Shown: one piece after another, positions 6,732 to 13,151 of the stretch
Position numbering within the stretch: position 1 is the first letter of the stretch
How the letters are laid out: each line of letters begins with the position of its first letter
Origin: Wolbachia sp.
GTDB lineage: Bacteria; Pseudomonadota; Alphaproteobacteria; Rickettsiales; Anaplasmataceae
Assembly: GCA_028803175.1 (NCBI GenBank)
Contig: JARBCG010000063.1
Coordinates: 1-13,151, forward strand
DNA length: 13,151 nucleotides
Reading direction: 5' to 3'
Notes under the pieces: generated by a model
Told to the model about the DNA's origin: nothing
Database searches by the model: none
The model's input: the letters and a program-made list of their open reading frames with translations, nothing else
Translations under genes and position numbers: made by a program

Positions 6732-8003
6732 ATGAAGGCTTTAGTTATAGGTTCTGGAGGACGTGAGCATGCTTTACTTTGGGCTTTAAAAAAATCCCCT
6801 ATGTTAACTGAATTGTATATTACTCCTGGTCGTCAAGCTATGCAGGATCTAGGGGTTCTTGTGGATATAAACATTCATGATTCAATGGATGTTACTCAAT
6901 TTTGCAAGAGGGAAAATGTAGAGCTAGTGATTATTGGTCCAGAGCAGCCGATAATAAATGGGCTTGCTGATGACTTAACCGAAGAAGGAATAAATGTTTT
7001 TGCTCCAAACAAAGCAGCTGCAAAACTTGAAGCATCAAAATCTTTCACCAAAGAACTATGTAAACAGTGTGGTATACCAACTGCTAAATATGAATATTTT
7101 GTTGATGATAACTTAGCTAGAAATTTTATAAGAAGTAATAAAATAAAATTTCCACTTGTAGTAAAAGCAAACAGACTTGCGGCAGGGAAGGGAGTTATAA
7201 TATGCCATACGGAAGATGAGGCTTTTTCAACTATAAATTCAATGTTAGTGGAAAAAGAATTTGGTGAAGGTGGTGAAGAAATAATCATAGAAGAATTTTT
7301 AGTAGGTGAAGAGGTTAGCTTTTTTGTTCTTGTTGATGGTATAGATATAGCGGTACTTGGATATGCAAAAGATTATAAGAGAGCTAATGAAAATAATGAG
7401 GGTCAAAACACTGGTGGTATGGGATCATATTCATCCCCTTTCATTATTAGCAAAGATATGGAACAAAAAATTATTCAAAGGATAATATACCCTACAGTTC
7501 AAGCATTGGTTAATATGGGCACACCTTATCGAGGAATATTGTTTGCTGGCTTAATGATTACCAAAGGTAATCCAAAACTTCTTGAATATAATGTTAGATT
7601 TGGCGATCCAGAAACACAAGTGATATTACCAAGACTCGGTTCCAATTGTGATTTATTAGAATTGATACTATCAGTTGCACAGGGGAGATTAAAGATGAAA
7701 AAGATTGAACTTAACAACAAGTCAGCAGTTTGTGTGGTTGTAGCAAGTAAAGGGTACCCAGGTAATTACGGAAAGGGAGAGTTAATTAAAGGATTAGATG
7801 AAATTAAGAATCTTCCTGATATTTTGGTATTTCATGCTGGCACAAAGCTAGATGAAAATGGAAATTATATTTCAGACGGTGGCAGAGTGTTAAATGTAGT
7901 AGCAGAAGGAAATACTGTGGAAGAAGCTAAAAGTAAAGTGTATTCAGCATTGAACTTTTTAGAGTGGCCAGGGGGGTTCTTTAGATACGATATTGGTAAC
8001 TAA
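6732..8003 (+). CDS. purD: Phosphoribosylamine-glycine ligase (GAR synthetase)
   Basis: The second step of de novo purine synthesis: phosphoribosylamine, glycine and ATP give glycinamide ribonucleotide, ADP and phosphate, in the cytoplasm. The 423-residue product is the standard bacterial length. The N-terminal domain opens with KALVIGSGGREHALLWAL (2-19). The ATP-grasp part includes PLVVKANRLAAGKGV (141-155), where most homologues have KADGLAAGKG, NTGGMGSYSSP (226-236) and EYNVRFGDPETQ (285-296), which carries metal-binding residues. The C-terminal domain ends in EWPGGFFRYDIGN. It follows serS by about 100 bases on the same strand without an evident terminator, so cotranscription is possible. 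Retention of purine synthesis fits Wolbachia, which unlike Rickettsia keeps the pathway. Confidence 0.95.
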   Translation: MKALVIGSGGREHALLWALKKSPMLTELYITPGRQAMQDLGVLVDINIHDSMDVTQFCKRENVELVIIGPEQPIINGLADDLTEEGINVFAPNKAAAKLEASKSFTKELCKQCGIPTAKYEYFVDDNLARNFIRSNKIKFPLVVKANRLAAGKGVIICHTEDEAFSTINSMLVEKEFGEGGEEIIIEEFLVGEEVSFFVLVDGIDIAVLGYAKDYKRANENNEGQNTGGMGSYSSPFIISKDMEQKIIQRIIYPTVQALVNMGTPYRGILFAGLMITKGNPKLLEYNVRFGDPETQVILPRLGSNCDLLELILSVAQGRLKMKKIELNNKSAVCVVVASKGYPGNYGKGELIKGLDEIKNLPDILVFHAGTKLDENGNYISDGGRVLNVVAEGNTVEEAKSKVYSALNFLEWPGGFFRYDIGN

Positions 8004-8049
8004 AGCAATGACGCTGTTAAAGATATTTTAAATATATACAATATACTAT

Positions 8050-8080
8050 TAATACAATACATAACAAATGTGTTGTATTA
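8050..8080 (+). terminator. Hairpin downstream of purD
   Basis: TAATACAATACAT (8050-8062) pairs with ATGTGTTGTATTA (8068-8080) around a five-base AACAA loop: thirteen pairs, of which one is a U-G wobble. It lies 46 bases after the purD stop and before decayed DNA. No U tract follows, so it may be a weak terminator or a transcript-end stabiliser rather than a classical Rho-independent terminator. Confidence 0.4.
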
Positions 8081-8098
8081 AGTAAAGCTAGAGGGTTT

Positions 8099-8203
8099 TG
8101 TGCAAACGTCTGAATCAACTTTGCTCGATGTGTAGAATTCCATTGAAAATCTCGAGGAGCATGTATGCCATGAGTTAACAAAATGTATAAAGGATAGGAG
8201 AGG
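8099..8203 (+). pseudogene. Short coding-like remnant before the RAMA-like fragment
   Basis: One frame reads VQTSESTLLDV, TAG, NSIENLEEHVCHELTKCIKD then RRG and TGA near 8206. The composition resembles a real protein, and the frame is broken by one stop. It could be an upstream part of the same lost gene as the fragment that follows in another frame. No start signal or family is recognised. Confidence 0.25.
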
Positions 8204-8610
8204 TTGAAAGTGATATGTATAACAAATAAAGTATTAAATAATATGGTGGATCATAAGCCACTAAGCAAGCCTAAAATAGATGAGCATAAAAAAGTTAGGG
8301 AAGTTAAGAATAAGTATAGTGACACACAAAATCAAAAGGTTATAAATGCTCTTTTTACAGGTAAAACACTTGTATGGTAACGCTCCAATAGTGATAAAAA
8401 ATATGAAGTCAGAGTTGAGGAAGGTGGGATATTTGTAGATCATGAGACTGGAAAAAGATAGCTGGTTCTCCATCTACAGTGTGTAAAATATTGGCTAGTG
8501 GTGGAAGCTATAATGGTTGGAATTACCTTAAAGTGCGTCTTAACTCCGAAAAAGAATTACAAACTATTAGTTACTATCGTTCAAAACTTTTCTCTAACAA
8601 ACTAATCTAA
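8204..8610 (+). pseudogene. Fragment resembling a RAMA-type DNA-modification-associated domain
   Basis: From TTG 8204 (with GGAGAGG just before it) or ATG 8243, one frame runs through NKVLNNMVDHKPLSKPKI and NQKVINALFTGKTLVW to TAA, then KKYEVRVEEGGIFVDHETGK to a TAG. A one-base shift gives GSPSTVCKILASGGSYNGWN and YLKVRL, ending at TAA 8608-8610. The order V--GGI-VD--TGK-Y-SPS--CK-L---S-NGW matches my picture of the RAMA domain, a small module attached to DNA methyltransferases and other restriction-related proteins. No catalytic domain is present here, so only the tail of such a gene would remain. The family call is from memory of the motif and is moderate. At least two lesions rule out the complete domain being made in one piece. 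Confidence 0.45.
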
Positions 8611-8659
8611 AATTGAGTCTATAAAGTTATTTTTCAGTTGAAAATTTAGAAGAACATCT

Positions 8660-9910
8660 TCACAAGTAAGACCAATCTGCTAAAGAAGCATTTGTTGGAG
8701 TGGAAACTATTTTTTGATTTTTCTTTGCTAAATCTACTAAATACAGTTTTGAGTCATTAGTTGAGTCTGTTTTTGTGAAAATAATTTCTCTACCGTGCGG
8801 TAGCCACGCTGGTGACTCAATCTTATGTCCTTCTGAAAGCAGACGCTCTTCTTTACCATTTGGCTTCATCACCCCTATGTAGAATTTTCCTGACTGAATC
8901 TTTGTGAAAGCTATTAAGTCTCCTTTTGGTGACCAAACAGGAGTTGCATATCTCCCATTTCCAAAACTAATTCTCTTGGGCTTTTTATCCTTTTTAGTAA
9001 AATCTATAATGTACAGTTGCTGACTTCCACTCATATCAGAACTAAAAACCATATACTTTTGATCTGGAGAAAAAGAAGGAGAAGTATTAATAGCTGAACT
9101 TTTAGTAATTTTGCTTGTGCGTCTGCTGTTTAAATCTAAAGATAATATGTTTGTTCCACCGTTAACCGAGTGAGAAATTAGAAGAGTTTTACCATCTGGA
9201 GAAAATCTTGGTGCAGAAATTACTCCATCAAATACACTCATTACTGACTCAGTGTTGTCTTTTAAATTTTTCAGTATTATATAACTTCTGCCATTTACGT
9301 ACGATATGTAAACAATGCTTTTTCCATCTGGAGAAAATCTTGGTGTTGATACAAATTTATCGCCATTTGTCAAGTATTTTATGTTGCTACCATCCTGATT
9401 CATAACAGCAATTTTACGTATAGGTTTATAATCGCTATCTCTTTCTTCAGCAATATATGTGATTTTTGTATTGAAGTACCCTTTTTCACCAATCAATCTA
9501 TCATGAATCACATCTGAAATAAGATGGCCAATTTTTCTCCAATCCTTCGCTGGAAAGATCATTGATTGATTAATTAACTCCCTTTTTGTAAAAGTGTCAA
9601 ATAAACGAAATGATAACTCTAATGCTCTATTTGATACTTCATTTAAATTGACTGTAACTAGCGTATCACTAGTTTCAGCTGCTAAGTCACGTTTTACGTT
9701 AAATAAACCACAATTAGATAAGTTTGTTTCAATTATCTTTGTAATGCCTTCACTTAATTCATTTTCCAGCTCTGTCTTGCATGCGTATTGAGACACAACA
9801 AGACTGATTTTACCGACACTGTTTTTTTTTATGTCAACGTATAAAGTAGCCTTTGTAAAATAAGGAGCAAATAATAAAAAAAATAATATAAATTGAGCGA
9901 ATAATTTCAC
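8660..9910 (-). CDS. tolB: Tol-Pal system protein TolB
   Basis: A periplasmic component of the Tol-Pal complex that binds Pal and helps maintain the outer membrane and its constriction at division. The 416-residue product starts with a signal peptide (MKLFAQFILFFLLFAPYFTK, cleavage near Ala 21), then an alpha/beta domain to about residue 150, then a six-bladed propeller whose repeated strands are visible: TPRFSPDGKSIVYIS, APRFSPDGKTLLISH, SPSFSPDQKYMVFSS, TPVWSPKGDLIAFTK and SPAWLPHGREIIFTK. The start is GTG at 9910-9908; the ATG overlapping it by two bases is out of frame and followed immediately by a stop. No clear ribosome binding site is seen, so translation may be coupled to the upstream ribonuclease gene, whose stop lies ten bases before. 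Usually tolB neighbours pal or tolA; pairing with ribonuclease J is the oddity. Intact. Confidence 0.92.
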   Translation of the reverse strand: MKLFAQFILFFLLFAPYFTKATLYVDIKKNSVGKISLVVSQYACKTELENELSEGITKIIETNLSNCGLFNVKRDLAAETSDTLVTVNLNEVSNRALELSFRLFDTFTKRELINQSMIFPAKDWRKIGHLISDVIHDRLIGEKGYFNTKITYIAEERDSDYKPIRKIAVMNQDGSNIKYLTNGDKFVSTPRFSPDGKSIVYISYVNGRSYIILKNLKDNTESVMSVFDGVISAPRFSPDGKTLLISHSVNGGTNILSLDLNSRRTSKITKSSAINTSPSFSPDQKYMVFSSDMSGSQQLYIIDFTKKDKKPKRISFGNGRYATPVWSPKGDLIAFTKIQSGKFYIGVMKPNGKEERLLSEGHKIESPAWLPHGREIIFTKTDSTNDSKLYLVDLAKKNQKIVSTPTNASLADWSYL

Positions 9911-9920
9911 ATTCTTTAGT

Positions 9921-11555
9921 TTATACCTGTTCTATTTGGACCTCAATTATAGGTCTCTTTAGTAAATATTCCTTTAAAAGGCTAAATATAGAATTTTCAA
10001 TCTTATTTTTTATTCTTTTTGTCTGCTGCAAGCTAAAGGCTGACTCAACTTTCTCAATGATTTTTTGCATAATAGATGTATCCTCTGACGCTTCGAAAAC
10101 ACCAGGTGCAAACACTTTCGGCTTAGCAAGCAGTTTATTTCTTTTGTCCACAACCGCTGTGACTATGATTACTCCAGCCTCTCTCATTCTCTGACGCATT
10201 TTTATAACATTGCTTTCTGGATGACGCAAAAATGTACCATCAATGCCAAAGTACTCAACATCGACCAAATCAACTTTTTCTCCATTTTCCAAATTAACAA
10301 TATCCCCTGGTTTGATCATTATTGCTTTTTCTACGCCACACTCTTCAGCAAATTTTGCATGCGCATGAGTATGAATGTATTCGCCGTGTACTGGAATGGA
10401 AATCTTAGGTTTTATTAAAGAGTACATTTCCTTTAGCTCCTCCCTTGTTGGATGACCAGAAGCATGCACATGCTCTGTTTTTTCAGTCACAACTTCCACT
10501 CCCATCTCAATAAAAGCATTAAGCATATTATGTGCTCGAGTTTCATTTCCAGGAATAATTTTCGATGAAAAGATCACAGTGTCGCCTTGCTGCATTTTAA
10601 AAGCCTGATGATTTTTAGCAGCGAGTCTTGAAGTTGCTGCCAGTGGTTCACCTTGGCACCCAGTGCAGATTAGCACAAGATCTTCTCTTGGAAGGCATAC
10701 TGCATCTTTTGCTTCTAGAAACTCAGGAGAATCAGTTAAGTAACCACTCTCTTGTGCAACCTTTACTATTCTCCATAAAGATCGACCGAGTAAAACCACT
10801 TTTCTATTTAGTGTTCGTGCAGCTTGACTTATAGTTTCAATTCGTGCCACATTTGAAGCAAATAATGATACGGCAACTAATTTTTTAGATCTTTTGATTA
10901 TGTTGTAAATATTATTATAGATATCGCCTTCTGATTCAGGATTATGTTTGCTTAATATGTTTGTTGAATCACAGATTGCTGCAAGTAGATCGCCTTTATC
11001 ACCAATTTCTTTCAGACGTCTTATATTAGAAGTGAGACCCACAACAGGCTTTGGATCAAGTTTCCAGTCACCTGTATGTAGTGCACTACCTACTTCAGTG
11101 CTAATTAATATTGAATTTGTTTCAGGAACCGAGTGAGTTATGTTTATGAATTCAACAGTGAATGGACCCAGATTTGTTGTGCCGTTTATATCAATTTTTT
11201 TTATGGGTACTGTGCCTTCCAATCGAAATTCTTTTAATTTTGCTTCAAGGAAATTAACTGTGAACTTTGTTGCAAATATAGGGCATTCTAACTTTTCCCA
11301 TAGATGTGGAACGGCACCGCAGTGATCTTCATGTGCATGTGTGATGATTATTCCAAGTAAATCTTTTTTCCTTCTTGCGATAAAATCTACGTCAACAATC
11401 AGTAGATCAACACCCGGCATAGTTTCATCTGCAAAACCGATACCAAGGTCTATCATGATCCATTTGCCTTGGTAATGATATAGGCTAACATTCATCCCAA
11501 TTCTTCCTACTCCCCCAAGAGGAAGGAATAAAAATTCATTTTTGTTTATATTCAT
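9921..11555 (-). CDS. rnj: Ribonuclease J
   Basis: A cytoplasmic metallo-beta-lactamase/beta-CASP ribonuclease with endonuclease and 5'-to-3' exonuclease activity in RNA decay and rRNA maturation; in alphaproteobacteria a single RNase J does this. The 544-residue product has the expected zinc site: THAHEDHCG (His 73, His 75, Asp 77, His 78), His 141 in THSVPE, Asp 163 in TGDWK, and His 390 in PVHGEY. Beta-CASP features include ICDSTN (194-199), CTGCQGEP (297-304), SSKIIPGNE (330-338) and HVHASGH (362-368). The remaining 140 or so residues form the C-terminal domain. Start is ATG 11555, giving MNINKNEFLFLPLGGVGRIG at the N-terminus as in homologues; the ribosome binding site is weak. It is followed nine bases later by tolB, so the two are probably cotranscribed. 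Intact. Confidence 0.93.
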   Translation of the reverse strand: MNINKNEFLFLPLGGVGRIGMNVSLYHYQGKWIMIDLGIGFADETMPGVDLLIVDVDFIARRKKDLLGIIITHAHEDHCGAVPHLWEKLECPIFATKFTVNFLEAKLKEFRLEGTVPIKKIDINGTTNLGPFTVEFINITHSVPETNSILISTEVGSALHTGDWKLDPKPVVGLTSNIRRLKEIGDKGDLLAAICDSTNILSKHNPESEGDIYNNIYNIIKRSKKLVAVSLFASNVARIETISQAARTLNRKVVLLGRSLWRIVKVAQESGYLTDSPEFLEAKDAVCLPREDLVLICTGCQGEPLAATSRLAAKNHQAFKMQQGDTVIFSSKIIPGNETRAHNMLNAFIEMGVEVVTEKTEHVHASGHPTREELKEMYSLIKPKISIPVHGEYIHTHAHAKFAEECGVEKAIMIKPGDIVNLENGEKVDLVDVEYFGIDGTFLRHPESNVIKMRQRMREAGVIIVTAVVDKRNKLLAKPKVFAPGVFEASEDTSIMQKIIEKVESAFSLQQTKRIKNKIENSIFSLLKEYLLKRPIIEVQIEQV

Positions 11556-11779
11556 TAATTTTAAGTTACTTAAAAACTGAGAATAACAAATCTTCGGTTT
11601 TTAATAAAGGAATTTGTTACTTTGACATAATCTCAAGCTAAATAAAATAGTTTTAAAAGAGTTTTTATAGCATCTCTTCTCATGCTTTTTCACTTAAAAT
11701 AGGCCGAAATTTGCATTCATAGATAATCAATAACTTTATTATAACAAATCATGTGTGATGAGGATTATATCAACATAAT
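11556..11779. other. Intergenic region with inverted repeat between divergent genes
   Basis: This 224-base stretch separates ribonuclease J (minus) from the decayed collagen-like gene (plus). TAACAAAT at 11584-11591 and ATTTGTTA at 11612-11619 form an eight-base inverted repeat around 20 bases that themselves hold an imperfect AAAAACTGAG/CTTCGGTTTTT pairing. I see no gene. It should contain the ribonuclease J promoter, but no convincing minus-strand boxes could be chosen. Confidence 0.4.
11622..11648 (+). promoter_or_regulatory. Candidate promoter toward the collagen-like pseudogene
   Basis: A consensus TTGACA (11622-11627) is followed 15 bases later by TAAAAT (11643-11648), a five-of-six match to TATAAT. 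The spacing is shorter than the ideal 17. It faces the decayed gene starting at 11780, so it may be a relic. Confidence 0.3.
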
Positions 11780-13060
11780 ATGCCAAAATTTAAGAAGACT
11801 TTCAAAATTGTGCCAGGACTGCAATCAAGAGCATACGTTCCTAGTCCTAATAAATTTTTTACCAAGCAGACATAGTAGATGATAAGGATAATTAGAATAG
11901 AATTGTTGGAAACCTTCAAGGTATAGGGTTTTATTTTAAACACATACCAAACACAAGTGAAAAATTTTGTATTGAATGTATCTTTGGCGAAGATGCGAAT
12001 AATGTGAAATCTGCCTTTACAGATTATGTAGGTGAGATTTATCTTAAAAAGACCGAGCGTTGTAACGTTTTGAACATTAATTGTAAAGGTTCAGTGTTTA
12101 TATCGTCACTGCATATAAATTTACTACCTAACTGGGAGGTTAAAAAAGATCATGAGCTTATAACTATAAAAGGCTTAGATTTTTGTGAGAACAACAGGGG
12201 AAATGGTAGTAAGCTGAACTATTTTAGAATAAAATCTAAAAGAGGATGGAAGCAAAGTAGGTCACCTTTCTAGTCAATAGTGTTTGTTTGATAATGAAGA
12301 TAACCTTTATTTTGATGATCATATTAAAGAAAGTAATCAATAAGAAAATTTCTAATCATTATACAACTGTAGAACGTGATGGTAACGATTATAAATTTTC
12401 TTCAGTGATCAATATGGAAAGTATATTGATGAAAGAGGAAATCCTCTTACTGTATTAACAGCATTAGAGATCAAAGGTATAAACATAGACAAGTCTTACC
12501 TGTATGAATTGGAGTTGTAAGAAAGACTTCAGAAACTTTACAAAAAACTTGAGAAACACACAAGTAACCACAATCAGTCTGACGTTCTGTTATGGAACAA
12601 TATTCAATCTTTAAATCAAAAAATTGACCAAGTGAAACAAGATGTAAATCCTGAGAAAGTCGCTGAAAAGTTAGTTACTAATAAAAAGGATAAATTAGGA
12701 AAAGCAATATTTCAAACATCCATACCTTTTCTTGGAAGTAAGGCAATTGAAGAATTTATTAAGGAGGACATGCCAAAAGAGTTTGCAGATAAACAGGAGT
12801 TTCAAGATGCAGTAACAAAAAAATTAAAAGGTGACCATGAATTTCAAAATCTTGCTAGAGGCCATCAAGGTCCAAGAGGCCAAGATGGTCAGCCATGTTT
12901 AACAGGAGCAAACGGTACTCCAGGAGCAAATGCAGTGCAAGTTGCAGAAGAGTTAGTGACTAAAAAGAAGAAAGAATTAGGAGAAGCAATAATTGACGCG
13001 GATGCAGATAACGTAATACCAAGGAAGGTTGCAGGAAACGCAGCCTTGCAAAACTCTGTA
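11780..13060 (+). pseudogene. Collagen-like repeat protein gene, frameshifted and cut by IS982-like element
   Basis: Joined across lesions, this reads as one protein of about 425 residues. It begins MPKFKKTFKIVPGLQSRAYV at ATG 11780 (no good ribosome binding site), shifts frame near 11866, has TAG in KDN-NRIVGNLQG, runs through FGEDANNVKSAFTDYVGEIY and GLDFCENNRGNGSKLNYFRI to TAG 12271-12273, and needs base losses and shifts near 12272, 12290, 12340 and 12395 to reach SDQYGKYIDERGNPLTVLTA; TAA 12518-12520 then interrupts. The tail has a coiled-coil-like stretch, two copies of a helical module (VAEKLVTNKKDKLGKAI at 12659-12709 and VAEELVTKKKKELGEAI at 12941-12991), and between them eight Gly-X-Y-like triplets (12860-12931), one with Cys in place of Gly. 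Such tails are seen in bacterial surface and phage fibre proteins; the N-terminal part is unrecognised. The last residues of the open frame past 13060 belong to the inserted element. Confidence 0.6.
12860..12931 (+). repeat. Collagen-like Gly-X-Y tract, eight triplets with one Gly-to-Cys change
   Basis: The translation is GHQ GPR GQD GQP CLT GAN GTP GAN. Seven of eight triplets begin with glycine; the fifth has TGT (12896-12898), one base from the glycine codon GGT. A tract this short could nucleate only a small triple helix, and loss of one glycine would weaken it, consistent with decay of the gene. Confidence 0.6.
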
Positions 13061-13151
13061 AACACCAACTATAGATTAGAAGAAAGCAAAAAAGCCTGGG
13101 AAATATGGTAAACTCCGATATTGTAAAAAAACTAATGAGGTACCCCAGATG
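13061..13151 (+). mobile_element. Left end of a second IS982-like element, continuing past the window
   Basis: These 91 bases align by hand with the minus-strand end of the first element (3413-3322), with 79 of 92 columns identical and one gap. The match covers the inverted repeat (AACACCAACTATAGATTA), the leader, a run of A, a GAGG ribosome binding site, and an ATG in the last three bases (13149-13151) at the position of the first copy's transposase start. The body of the element lies outside the window. The open frame of the collagen-like gene reads into it for 16 codons before TAA 13109-13111. Confidence 0.75.

Noticed and set aside
8628..8650. Hairpin TTTTCAGTTGAAAA downstream of tolB as a terminator
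   Set aside because: The stem has only five or six A-T rich pairs and no convincing U tract, so it is not distinguishable from background.
13063..13111. C-terminal residues NYRLEESKKAWEIW of the collagen-like open frame
   Set aside because: The same DNA occurs in another frame at 3411-3365, as the end of the IS982-like element, so these codons come from the insertion.
1..13151. tRNA, rRNA or CRISPR array
   Set aside because: No cloverleaf-like sequence, rRNA motif or regularly spaced repeat was seen on either strand by eye; a covariance-model scan would be the decisive test.

Overview
The window looks like chromosomal DNA of an obligate intracellular alphaproteobacterium of the Anaplasmataceae, most probably an arthropod Wolbachia. 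This is inferred from strong AT richness, the alphaproteobacterial style of the housekeeping proteins, a ProP-like metabolite transporter, an OTU-type cysteine protease gene of the kind Wolbachia carries, IS982-like insertion sequences, and many decayed genes between intact ones. No search could be run, so the genus is an inference.

Five genes look intact: an MFS transporter (1171-2403, +), seryl-tRNA synthetase serS (about 5360-6628, +), GAR synthetase purD (6732-8003, +), and a minus-strand pair, ribonuclease J (11555-9921) followed after 9 bases by tolB (9910-8660). They serve uptake, translation, purine synthesis, RNA processing and envelope integrity.

The rest is mostly eroded accessory DNA. 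The left edge (1-1069) holds a small broken ORF ending at a perfect 26-base palindrome, then a broken membrane-protein gene. Minus-strand positions 5210-2470 hold what appears to be a large effector locus: a membrane module, a charged linker, a CE-clan (Ulp1-like) protease remnant, an OTU protease segment (DGNCFFH motif) and a C-terminal DUF2188-like piece. It has several stops and frameshifts and is split by a decayed 0.8 kb IS982-like element (about 2615-3413). Between purD and tolB lies a fragment resembling a RAMA domain (8204-8610). The right edge (11780-13060) holds a broken gene ending in repeated helical modules and a short collagen-like Gly-X-Y run. It is cut off at 13061 by the left end of a second IS982-like element, whose first 91 bases match the end of the first copy.

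The main story is loss of effector and phage-like genes by point lesions and by related IS982-like copies, next to intact core genes. No tRNA, rRNA or CRISPR array was recognised. I see no intact undescribed system. The most interesting item is the ancestral membrane-linked dual-protease locus that can be rebuilt from its fragments.
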